Origin: Burkholderia sp. MS389
GTDB taxonomy: Bacteria > Pseudomonadota > Gammaproteobacteria > Burkholderiales > Burkholderiaceae
Reading direction: 5' to 3'
NCBI RefSeq assembly: GCF_016899425.1
Contig: NZ_CP045996.1
Location: 992,001 to 1,056,000 of the forward strand
Length of the DNA stretch: 64,000 nucleotides
Positions within the stretch are counted from its first letter, which is position 1. Each line of letters opens with the position of its first letter. Of the stretch, positions 53,949 to 61,664 are shown one piece after another. The notes beneath the pieces are model-generated. The model was not told the origin of the DNA. It was given only the letters and a program-made list of their open reading frames with translations, and made no database searches. The position numbers and the translations under genes are program-made.

Positions 53949-54920
53949 ATGGAGCGTCTGAAAGCACTGGAGGTATTCAAGGCAGTGGCGGACCACGGCA
54001 GTTTCACGCGGGCAGCGGACGCCACCAATCTTGGCGTACCGTCGGTGAGCCGCGCGGTGCAGGATCTCGAAACGATGCTCGGCGTGCAGCTCTTCAACCG
54101 GACCACGCGCCGCGTCGCGTTGACCACGGCGGGCCATGCGGTGCTCGAGCGCGTCACGGGCGTCCTGTCCTCCTATGAAGACCTCGCGCGTACCGGCAGC
54201 GACGAAGCCGGCGATTGCGCGGGTAACGTCCGCATCGAGGTGCCGGCAATCTTCGATACCGCCCGCCTCACTTCCGTCCTGGTCCGCTTCATGCGCGCCT
54301 GGCCGAAAGTACGGGTCGACGTGCGGCGCGTCGATCACCTGGCCGACACGCTCGGCGATCTTGCCGACCTCGCGATCGTCGTCGGTCGTTCGGCGCCGTC
54401 GTCGTGCATCGCGCGATCGCTCGCGGCCGTGCCGCTCGGGCTCTATGCGAGTCCTGCGTGGCTCGAACGGACCAACGATCTCGCTCACCCGCTCGATGTG
54501 CCTGCCGAAGCTTGCCTCGCGACGGGCGCACAGCATTCGGTGTGGACGGTCAGCCATGCAGCATCCGGGGACAGTGTGACGCTTGCCGCGCGCGCGGCGC
54601 TGCGCACGAATTGCCCTCATGCGCTTCTCGCGGCGGCCGTCGACGGCGAGGGGCTAGCCATCCTGCCCGACCCGCTCGCACGAGCGGCGCTCAATCGCGG
54701 CGAACTCGTGCGTGTGCTCGATGCGTGGCAGGTGGCGCCACTGGAAGCCTGTCTCGTTTACCGGTCCAGACGCAATCTCCCCGCGCGGGTACGCAAATTG
54801 ACCGAGTATTTGCTCGACGCCTTCGGCGAGCAGCGCGAGGAGATCGGCGCAATGGCCGCTGTACCGAACATGGCCCGGATGGCAGCGACGCAGGCGACGC
54901 TCACGCCGTGCGCAGCTTGA
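53949..54920 (+). CDS. LysR-family transcriptional regulator
   Basis: A 323-aa protein with the helix-turn-helix in residues 5-60 (LEVFKAVADHGSFTRAADATNLGVPSVSRAVQDLETMLGVQLFNRTTRR) and the two-lobed effector domain. It is divergent from R3, and CTTAA half-sites lie in its upstream region, so R3 may control it. No obvious target operon adjoins; the hydrolase-like protein at 49950 is the only other member of the locus. Confidence 0.9.
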   Translation: MERLKALEVFKAVADHGSFTRAADATNLGVPSVSRAVQDLETMLGVQLFNRTTRRVALTTAGHAVLERVTGVLSSYEDLARTGSDEAGDCAGNVRIEVPAIFDTARLTSVLVRFMRAWPKVRVDVRRVDHLADTLGDLADLAIVVGRSAPSSCIARSLAAVPLGLYASPAWLERTNDLAHPLDVPAEACLATGAQHSVWTVSHAASGDSVTLAARAALRTNCPHALLAAAVDGEGLAILPDPLARAALNRGELVRVLDAWQVAPLEACLVYRSRRNLPARVRKLTEYLLDAFGEQREEIGAMAAVPNMARMAATQATLTPCAA

Positions 54921-55222
54921 TGACGATTTTGCTGATACGAATGCAGGGGGAACGACGAAATGATGGTTGATTTTGCTGGATGTCTGCTGGATGTGTCGTC
55001 GCGGTATCTCGGACTCGCGATCCAGAACCGGACGGTCGTGGCTTGCGTCGACGCCGGACCGGGACACGCAACGCGCCTGAGCGATTCGCATCGTGGCGCG
55101 TCGTCCTCCAGAATGCCGCAGCATGCGCATGCCGCCACGGAGGTGGCCTCTCCGCTGTAGCCGGCCCGTCGGAGAAGCGGTGTGACGGCACTTCGTGTGC
55201 GATGACGAAGGACGCCGGGCCG
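54921..55222. other. 302-bp convergent intergenic region
   Basis: This lies between the LysR gene and the MBL-fold gene, both pointing into it. An 11-bp tandem repeat (TGCTGGATGTC/TGCTGGATGTG) lies at 54974-54995. No clear T-run terminator and no convincing coding frame were seen. Confidence 0.4.
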
Positions 55223-56269
55223 TCACCGCACCGGCGTCGCGTCGTAGTTGACCGGCACCCAGTCGTATTGCGCACCCTCGCGGCGCAGGTGGCCAAGCCC
55301 CGGAAACGCGATATGCGCGGCGCCGACGAGATAGCGTCGATCGGCGACGCGCTTCAGCGTGTCCCGCCGCGTACGGCGGGCGGCGCCGGCATCGCTGTCG
55401 TACTGGACCGTCGCGTCGACATCGCGCAACTGGATCGCCGCCACATGCACGATGTCGCCCCATGCGAGCAGGCCCGCATTGCCGCTCTCGATCAGATAAG
55501 CCGTATGCCCCGGCGTATGGCCGGGCATCGGCACCGCGCGAATGCCGGGCGCGAGCGTCGCTTCGCCGCGAAACGTCTTGAAGCGGCCGGCCGCGACGTA
55601 AGGGGCGACCGCCGCGGCGGCCGCGTCGAAAAACGACGCGAGGAACGCCGGCGCCTGCGCCTTGTTGGCGGGATCGAGCCAGTACGCGGCCTCGACGGCG
55701 TTCACGCGCACGACGGCATTCGGAAACGTCATCGCGCCATTCGACGCGATCCCGCCGACATGGTCCTTGTGCAGGTGCGTGAGCAGCACTTCGTCGATCT
55801 GCGCGGGCGCGTAGCCGGCCGCGCGCAGGTCGTCGATCAGCTTGCCGCAGCAGTCGCCGTACAGCGTGCCGGCGCCCGCATCGACGAGGATCCGCTTCGA
55901 TCCGGTATCGACCAGGAACGCGTTGATCGACCCCTGCACGGGCGGCTCCAGGAACGCGCGGTCGAGGTCGCGCCGGATCTCGTGCTTCGAGATGTCGCGA
56001 AACACCGTGTCGACCGGAAACGGATGAGTGCCGTCGGACAGCGCGATCACCGTGAAATCGCCGATCTTCTGCCGGTAGAAGCCGGGAGGCTGCTGGCCCG
56101 CGCCAGGGGCTGGCGCTGCGGATTGCGTTTCGGTTTGCGCATTGGCGTGGGCGTCGGGCTGCGCGCCGGCCTGCGCGAACGCCGCAGGCGCCGACAGGCC
56201 CGCGCACCCGGCCACGATCAGCAAACGGGCTGCATGCGCAACGCACGCGTGCCGGAACAGGGTCTTCAT
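55223..56269 (-). CDS. Exported metallo-beta-lactamase-fold protein
   Basis: A 348-aa protein with an N-terminal signal peptide (to about A32) and a Gln/Ala-rich linker. The metal site is complete by sequence: HLHKDH at 165-170, His251 and His255 in GHTPGH, and Asp272 in WGDIVH. This matches quorum-quenching lactonase-like and related periplasmic MBL proteins; the substrate is unknown. The TTCAG-repeat promoter at 56342 is 73 bp upstream of the ATG. Confidence 0.93.
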   Translation of the reverse strand: MKTLFRHACVAHAARLLIVAGCAGLSAPAAFAQAGAQPDAHANAQTETQSAAPAPGAGQQPPGFYRQKIGDFTVIALSDGTHPFPVDTVFRDISKHEIRRDLDRAFLEPPVQGSINAFLVDTGSKRILVDAGAGTLYGDCCGKLIDDLRAAGYAPAQIDEVLLTHLHKDHVGGIASNGAMTFPNAVVRVNAVEAAYWLDPANKAQAPAFLASFFDAAAAAVAPYVAAGRFKTFRGEATLAPGIRAVPMPGHTPGHTAYLIESGNAGLLAWGDIVHVAAIQLRDVDATVQYDSDAGAARRTRRDTLKRVADRRYLVGAAHIAFPGLGHLRREGAQYDWVPVNYDATPVR

Positions 56270-56341
56270 GCGATCTCCGCGACGAACCGTGCGCGCGCCC
56301 GGTCACGAACGGACCGACCCGTGCAACACGCAATGTCGCGC

Positions 56342-56394
56342 AGCTTATCGGGCGTCGTGGCGAAGATCCTGAGCGTCGCCTGAATTGTCCTGAA
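56342..56394 (-). promoter_or_regulatory. TTCAG-repeat promoter for the MBL-fold gene
   Basis: On the minus strand the half-sites read TTCAG (56390-56394), TTCAG (56380-56384) and CTCAG (56369-56373) at 10-bp then 11-bp spacing. Then come 21 bp and TAAGCT (56342-56347). The geometry is identical to that of the copies at 18428 and 34544. Confidence 0.72.
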
Positions 56395-56433
56395 GACGCG
56401 GCACGCGCGCGCGGCCGCCGCACCGGCCGGCGC

Positions 56434-56439
56434 TAGAAT
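56434..56439 (+). promoter_or_regulatory. Possible original -10 box of the LysR gene at 58130
   Basis: TAGAAT lies on the plus strand in the remaining stretch between the MBL-fold gene and the MITE-like element. It points towards the LysR gene, which now begins about 1.7 kb away beyond two mobile elements. No strong -35 is visible, as is common for regulator promoters. Confidence 0.35.
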
Positions 56440-56475
56440 GCGAACCGCATGCAACGCGACGTTACGACCCGCACA

Positions 56476-56763
56476 AGGGCCTGTTCACGCTAATAACGGG
56501 CTTGCGAACGTGCCTTTCCGCCCGCAGTGCAAGGAGTAAGGAGCGCCGTTTGGCCGTGCCAAACAAGCGACGCACGACGCCGCAATGTGGGCGGAAAGGC
56601 GCGTTCCCCTGTTTGGAAAAATGCATTCGTGGGGCTGCCCCCGGAAGGGCCGATCGCCGCGTCATGCTCCTCGCGAATACGTCGAGTATCCGCTTCGTCG
56701 CAATCCTTGCGCTCGGCCCTTCCGGGGGCCAGCGCAAGCCCGTTATTAGCGTGAACAGGCCCT
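56476..56763. mobile_element. 288-bp MITE-like element with 31-bp perfect terminal inverted repeats
   Basis: The ends at 56476-56506 and 56733-56763 are perfect 31-bp inverted repeats beginning AGGGCCTGTTCACGC. Inside lie two more inverted repeats: an 18-bp pair with one mismatch (56506-56523 with 56589-56606) and a perfect 16-bp pair (56638-56653 with 56713-56728). A small 7-bp hairpin (GTTTGGC and GCCAAAC) lies near 56539-56555. No transposase is encoded. The IS at 56766 inserted at its right edge. I could not identify a target duplication. Relation to a known family was not checked. Confidence 0.8.
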
Positions 56764-56765
56764 AG

Positions 56766-58118
56766 CAGGCTGTTGAAATTCGGAACGGTGTAAACGGGCG
56801 TTGCGAGCGGTGCGTTAGAGATATCGTGTTCATGACCTTGGGCAGATAAGAGCGATGCGCGGAATGGACGAGATGCAGGAACCGCTGTTCACGACGGTGA
56901 AGCTGGAAGATTTCGTGCCGGCCGATCACCCGTTGCGGCCGCTCCGGCTGCTGGTCAATCAGGCACTGAAGCGGCTCAACGGGTTGTTCGGCACGATCTA
57001 CGCGGACAGCGGCCGCGCGTCGATTGCACCGGAGAAGCTGTTGCGTGCGTTGTTGCTGCAGGTGTTCTACTCGGTACGCAGCGAGCGCATGCTGATGGAG
57101 CAGATGCGCTACAACCTGCTGTTCCGCTGGTTCGTCGGCTTGGCCATCGAAGACGCCGTGTGGGACCACTCGGTGTTCTCGAAGAACCGGGATCGACTGC
57201 TGGAGCACGACGTGGTCGAAGCGTTCTTTACCGAAGTCATGAGCCTGGCCGACAAGCAAGGGCTGCTGTCCAGAGAACACTTCTCGGTCGATGGCACGCT
57301 GATCCAGGCTTGGGCCAGCCACAAGAGCTTCCGGCCCAAGGACGGTTCGGACGATCCGCCAGCCGGCGGTGGCCGCAATGTCGACACCGACTGGAAGGGC
57401 AAGCGGCGCAGCAACGACACGCATGAATCGAGCACCGATCCGGATGCGCGCCTGTTCCGCAAGGGGCGGCAAAGCGGAGCCATCCTTTGTTATCAGGGGC
57501 ACATCCTGATGGAGAACCGCTCGGGCTTGGTGGTCGGCGCAGTGGTCAGCCACGCTGATGGTTTCGGCGAACGCGCGAGTGCGTTGCGCCTGCTCGATTG
57601 CGTGCCGGGTCGTCACGCCAAGACGCTCGGCGCCGACAAGGGTTACGACATGCGCGACTTTGTGCGGGATTGCCGAGCGCGCAAAGTGACGCCACACGTC
57701 GCGCGCAACGACACGCATCAAGGCGGCAGTGCGATCGACGGCCGCACCTCGCGGCACGCCGGTTATGGCATTAGCCAAGTGATTCGCAAACGCATCGAAG
57801 AGCACTTCGGCTGGGGCAAGACCGTCGGCAGGATTCGACAGACCGCGTATCGCGGCCTCAAACGGGTCGACCAGCACTTCAAGCTGACGATGCTGGCGAG
57901 CAATCTGACTCGAATGGCGCGAATGCTGACGGTGGTGCCGCCGCAAGGAGCGGTGCAATGAGCCGCCCAAGCGCGGCCGTCGTACGGCAACGCGCCGGCT
58001 GGATCGCTCGCGAACGGTCCAGCTTCGGCGATTCGTTGGCAACTCGGCAGCCAAGCGCATACGAAATCCTTTTAAACAGTGCCCCAGTCATCAAAGCGAG
58101 GCGCTTTTCAACAGCCTG
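56766..58118 (+). mobile_element. IS5-type insertion sequence (about 1.35 kb)
   Basis: The ends begin CAGGCTGTTGAAA and finish with the complement TTTCAACAGCCTG. CTAG flanks both sides (56762-56765 and 58119-58122), consistent with a 4-bp target duplication. It carries one transposase gene. It lies 11 bp before the LysR start codon at 58130 and directly against the MITE-like element, so it arrived after that element. Confidence 0.88.
56855..57961 (+). CDS. IS5-type transposase
   Basis: A 368-aa DDE transposase. The N-terminal part (FVPADHPLRPLRLLVNQALKRL...ERMLMEQMRYNLLFRWFVGL) is the helical DNA-binding region of IS5-like enzymes. The catalytic residues fit Asp146 (FSVDGTLIQ), Asp261 (GADKGYD) and Glu316 (RIEEHFGW). 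The frame is intact over the whole element, so the IS may be active. Confidence 0.93.
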   Translation: MRGMDEMQEPLFTTVKLEDFVPADHPLRPLRLLVNQALKRLNGLFGTIYADSGRASIAPEKLLRALLLQVFYSVRSERMLMEQMRYNLLFRWFVGLAIEDAVWDHSVFSKNRDRLLEHDVVEAFFTEVMSLADKQGLLSREHFSVDGTLIQAWASHKSFRPKDGSDDPPAGGGRNVDTDWKGKRRSNDTHESSTDPDARLFRKGRQSGAILCYQGHILMENRSGLVVGAVVSHADGFGERASALRLLDCVPGRHAKTLGADKGYDMRDFVRDCRARKVTPHVARNDTHQGGSAIDGRTSRHAGYGISQVIRKRIEEHFGWGKTVGRIRQTAYRGLKRVDQHFKLTMLASNLTRMARMLTVVPPQGAVQ

Positions 58119-58129
58119 CTAGCAACCCC

Positions 58130-59035
58130 ATGGACAAATTCTCCGCGCTGCGCGCATTCGTCGAAGTAGCGGAAGCCGGCGGCTTCTCGAGCGCGGGGCG
58201 CCGGCTCGATCTCGCCGCTTCGTCCGTCGTGCGCGCAGTGGACGCGCTCGAGGCATCGCTCGGCACCGTGCTGCTGAACCGCACGACGCGGCAGGTCACG
58301 CTGTCCGACGCGGGCGCCGTCTACTATGCGCGAGCGAAACGCGTGCTCGGCGAACTCGCCGATGCCGACGCGCTGGTGGCCGACCGCGGCGACGCGCCGT
58401 CCGGGCCGCTGCGCGTGTCGGTCCCGGTCGCGTACGGGCTGCGACGCATCGCGCCGCACGTCGCCGCGTTCGTCGCGCGCCATCCGAAGCTCGACCTCGA
58501 CCTGCAACTGACCGACGAACGCGTCGATCTCGTGTCCGCGCGGATCGACGTCGCGATCCGGCTCGGCGACGCGGCCCCGACCGCGGAAGTCGTCGCGCGG
58601 CCGCTCGGCACGTTCCGGCGCTACGTGGTCGCGAGCCGCGCGTACCTCGACGCGCACGGCACGCCCGCGACGCCGGGCGAACTGGTCGATCACGCGTGCC
58701 TGCGCTTTCATTTCGGCGTCGACCAGCAGACGTGGACGTTCGCCGGCGCGCAACGCACGACGCAGGTCGTCGTCACCGGCCGGCTGAAATCGAATCACAG
58801 CGAGGTGCTGCGCGAGGCCGCGCTCGACGGCGCCGGTATCGCGCTGCTGCCCGACTGGCTCGTCGACGCGGATATCGAAGCGGGCCGCCTGCAGCGGCTG
58901 TTCGATCAGTACGACGTGACGCCGGGCTCGGCGCGCGCGGTGATCACCGCGCTGTACCTGCCGAACCAGCGCGGCTCGAAGCGCGTGACCGCGTTCATCG
59001 ATTTCGTCGAATCGCTCGCCCGCGCGCAGCGCTGA
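58130..59035 (+). CDS. LysR-family regulator cut off from its promoter by mobile elements
   Basis: A 301-aa protein with an intact helix-turn-helix (FSALRAFVEVAEAGGFSSAGRRLDLAASSVVRAVDALE) and effector domain. The ATG at 58130 is preferred; a GTG at 58079 lies inside the IS end. No good Shine-Dalgarno precedes the ATG, because IS sequence ends 11 bp upstream. Before the insertions it was divergent from the MBL-fold gene, which it may control. Present expression is uncertain. Confidence 0.88.
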   Translation: MDKFSALRAFVEVAEAGGFSSAGRRLDLAASSVVRAVDALEASLGTVLLNRTTRQVTLSDAGAVYYARAKRVLGELADADALVADRGDAPSGPLRVSVPVAYGLRRIAPHVAAFVARHPKLDLDLQLTDERVDLVSARIDVAIRLGDAAPTAEVVARPLGTFRRYVVASRAYLDAHGTPATPGELVDHACLRFHFGVDQQTWTFAGAQRTTQVVVTGRLKSNHSEVLREAALDGAGIALLPDWLVDADIEAGRLQRLFDQYDVTPGSARAVITALYLPNQRGSKRVTAFIDFVESLARAQR

Positions 59036-59063
59036 CACGTGCGGCGCGGAGCGACACGACGCG

Positions 59064-60542
59064 TCACCAGCCGAACTTCGCTTCCATCCCGAGATAGTCG
59101 GCATTGCGCGCACCGAGCGCGCGAATCGACGAGCCAAGCTGGAAGTGCACGGCCTCGAGCGCGAGCGCGACGTTCGCGTTCACGAGCCAGTCGACGCGCG
59201 CCTGCGCGTACATCCCCGTCCACGCACTGCCCTTGCCGGCCGTGCCCGGCACCGCCGACATCCCCTGACCGTAGATCGCGTCGGCGGTCGTCTGCCGCCA
59301 CTGGAAGCCGACGGCGGTGAGCACCGTCACCGAGCTGGCCGGCTTGAACGTCAGCGACGGCTTCACGTGGATCAGGTTGCTGTATCCGGTGTAGCCGGCG
59401 AGCGTGAAGTAATAGCCGTTCGGAAACATCGGGTTGAACGTGCCGACGCGCCGGTCGCCCGGATGCGCGTCGCCCGACGCGCCGTCGACCTGGATGCCGA
59501 CGCGCGGCGTGCCGGCCGTCTTCGCGAACGTGTAGCCGCCCAGCGCGCCGAACGCCCACGCGCCGACCGTATCCTGCCCGACGTGGCCGGTCTGCAGCAT
59601 CGCCTCGACGTCCCAGTCGAACCCGTCGGTCTTGCCCGCGTAGCGCATGTCGAACACGTCGCGCCGCTCGGTGCCGGATGCATCCGGATAGCGCGCGTTG
59701 TCGCGCGTATAGCGCGACCAGTACGCGGACAGATCGCCGGGCCCCGTTGCGGTGCGCTCGACGCGCACGCCGTCGAATCGCAGGTGCCGGTTCGACACGT
59801 CGTCGAACACGGCCGCATTGCGATACTGCACCGGGCGCGTCACATAGCCGATCAAGCGCCATTTGCCGATTTCGTAATCGGTCCACAGTCCGTCGTACGC
59901 CTGCCGCACGTTCGGGCCGTCGCGCACCGACACGAAACGCTGCAAGTCGAACGCCATCTCCTGCCGGCCGATCCGCGTCTTGAACGTGCCGGGCCCCAGT
60001 TGATCGACGTACGCGATGAACGCCTGCTCGATATCGAGCTGATCCTTGTCGACCGGGCCGACCGTGTCCTTGCCGAACGGCCGCGCATCGACGAACTGCA
60101 CGAACGCCTGGAAGTGCCCGCGATAGCGCAGATCGGCATGCACGTTCGCGCGCTGGATCACGTAGTTGTCGTCGTGCGCGGCGCCGAGGCCGAACAGCGG
60201 CGCGTTGTTCAGTTCGAAGCGCTCGCGCAGGTTCGCGCCGAGCGACAGGTAGGTCGACGGATCGTCGCCGAGCCGTATGTATTTCAGCGCGTCGAACGGC
60301 TTGCGCGGCACGCACGGATTCGCGAGCACCGACCAGTCTTCCTGCCAGCGGTTGAACGACACCGTCGGGCGCTTCGCGGTGCACGCCGCGGCGGCGGCGG
60401 CCGGCGACGCGGCCGCGCCGGCCGCCGCCACATCGGCATCGGCGCCGACGGCCGATCCCGCGTGCAACGCGGCGCCGCCCGCCAGCACGACGCACGGCAG
60501 CGCGCCGCGCCACGATCGCTTCATCGGCCTGCGCACCGTCAT
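59064..60542 (-). CDS. Outer-membrane porin, alginate-export family
   Basis: A 492-aa protein with a signal peptide and a beta-barrel composed of alternating aromatic strands ending in FGW. Segments such as LRERFELNNAPLFGLG, RIGRQEMAFDLQRFVSVRDGPNVRQ and GYYFTLAGYTGYSNL match the alginate-export-like porins. It would let small solutes cross the outer membrane. Its ATG at 60542 overlaps the stop of the VOC gene; a second ATG at 60524 is possible. It probably serves the same pathway as the exported VOC and amidohydrolase genes upstream. Confidence 0.88.
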   Translation of the reverse strand: MTVRRPMKRSWRGALPCVVLAGGAALHAGSAVGADADVAAAGAAASPAAAAAACTAKRPTVSFNRWQEDWSVLANPCVPRKPFDALKYIRLGDDPSTYLSLGANLRERFELNNAPLFGLGAAHDDNYVIQRANVHADLRYRGHFQAFVQFVDARPFGKDTVGPVDKDQLDIEQAFIAYVDQLGPGTFKTRIGRQEMAFDLQRFVSVRDGPNVRQAYDGLWTDYEIGKWRLIGYVTRPVQYRNAAVFDDVSNRHLRFDGVRVERTATGPGDLSAYWSRYTRDNARYPDASGTERRDVFDMRYAGKTDGFDWDVEAMLQTGHVGQDTVGAWAFGALGGYTFAKTAGTPRVGIQVDGASGDAHPGDRRVGTFNPMFPNGYYFTLAGYTGYSNLIHVKPSLTFKPASSVTVLTAVGFQWRQTTADAIYGQGMSAVPGTAGKGSAWTGMYAQARVDWLVNANVALALEAVHFQLGSSIRALGARNADYLGMEAKFGW

Positions 60543-61492
60543 TTCGACCGCGCGTGGATTTCGGCGACGTAGCCGCCCGGGAACTGCACGAGCGCCGCGT
60601 CGCGACCGTCCGACTTGAACGGCGGCACCAGCACGGTCACGCCCGCGGCTTCGGCCTGCTTCAGCGTCGCGGCGAGATCGGCGACTTCATAGCCCGTCAT
60701 TTCCCGCCCGAACGGGTAAGGCAGGTGGCCGTCGGTCGCGAGCACGGTCATCTTGCCGAAGCCCGACTCGATGCGAATGCGGCGGTACGTATCGTTCGGC
60801 CGGCCGATCTCGATGCCCGGCGCATGGCGCACGTCGGACACGATCTTGCCGTGCGAGAACGCGGCGAAGTTGCGTGCGAGCTTGCTCGCGCTTTCCGGCG
60901 ATACGTACACGCGGTTCTCCGGCACCGTCTGCAGCGGGTCGTAGTTCGGCGCCTGCGTGTGCCAGTACAGCTGCATGTTCACGCCGCCCGGCCACCGGAC
61001 GATCGCGTCGCGGCCGATCGGGTCGGGGAACGTCGTCACGACGATGTCCGCGCCATGCGCACGCGCCGACTTCACCGCGACGTCCATGTCGGTGACGAGA
61101 TAGCCGGTGCGTTCCTCGCAGAACGGATACGGGATCGGCGTCTTGAAGCCGAATACCGAGATCGTGCCGACCGGCGTCAGCACGAGCTGCGACATCGTCT
61201 GGCTCGGCGTCGGCGTGACCTGGAACACGCCCTGCTTCGACTTCTTGCCGCCGAACGTCGCGACGAAGCTGTCGGTGAAGCGATCGAAGTCTTCCGGCGC
61301 GACGCACACGTGGGTCGTGTCGTACTGCGGGCCGACCGCGATCGCGGGGGAGCGCGCGGCGGCGGCCGGCGACGCGATGTCGTCGAGGTGGGTTTCGTCG
61401 GCGAATGCCGGCGCGCCGACCAGCAGCGCGGCGAGCACGGCCGACGACGCGGCGGTCATGCGCAGCAGGTTGCGCAGGTTGAATGAACTCAT
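60539..61492 (-). CDS. Exported VOC-family protein
   Basis: A 317-aa protein. The ATG at 61492 has a GGAG site and a signal peptide (LLRMTAASSAVLAALLVGAPAFA). Two VOC modules are visible (THVCVAPEDFDRFTDSFVATFGG; KIVSDVRHAPGIEIGRPNDTYRRIRIESGFG). It is unusual to find a VOC protein with a signal peptide. Its stop overlaps the porin start. A hairpin at 61514 separates it from the amidohydrolase gene, but both lie on the same strand in one block. Confidence 0.85.
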   Translation of the reverse strand: MSSFNLRNLLRMTAASSAVLAALLVGAPAFADETHLDDIASPAAAARSPAIAVGPQYDTTHVCVAPEDFDRFTDSFVATFGGKKSKQGVFQVTPTPSQTMSQLVLTPVGTISVFGFKTPIPYPFCEERTGYLVTDMDVAVKSARAHGADIVVTTFPDPIGRDAIVRWPGGVNMQLYWHTQAPNYDPLQTVPENRVYVSPESASKLARNFAAFSHGKIVSDVRHAPGIEIGRPNDTYRRIRIESGFGKMTVLATDGHLPYPFGREMTGYEVADLAATLKQAEAAGVTVLVPPFKSDGRDAALVQFPGGYVAEIHARSK

Positions 61493-61513
61493 TGGTTTTC
61501 TCCGTGATGTTGA

Positions 61514-61538
61514 CGCGCGCGGCGTGGCGCCGCGCGCG
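61514..61538 (-). terminator. Intercistronic hairpin between amidohydrolase and VOC genes
   Basis: Perfect 11-bp arms (CGCGCGCGGCG and CGCCGCGCGCG) with loop TGG lie 22 bp upstream of the VOC ATG and 126 bp downstream of the amidohydrolase stop. No T-run follows on the minus strand. It could end or attenuate transcription or protect transcript ends. Confidence 0.5.
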
Positions 61539-61664
61539 GATTCTGATTCAGCGGGATGCAGGCCGCTCATCCGGGCGGCCCGGACGACAGGCGAGAAACA
61601 CGCGCACCGCGAGCGGCAGCGCGCGGACCCATGCCGGGGAGTTGAAAGCGGTATGCACGCGATA

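Noticed and set aside
56502..56765. Small open frames inside the MITE-like element
   Set aside because: Frames on both strands end in almost the same peptide because they read the inverted repeats; they are not genes.
58079..58129. GTG start inside the IS extending the LysR protein by 17 residues
   Set aside because: It lacks a ribosome site, and the normal LysR N-terminus begins at the ATG at 58130.
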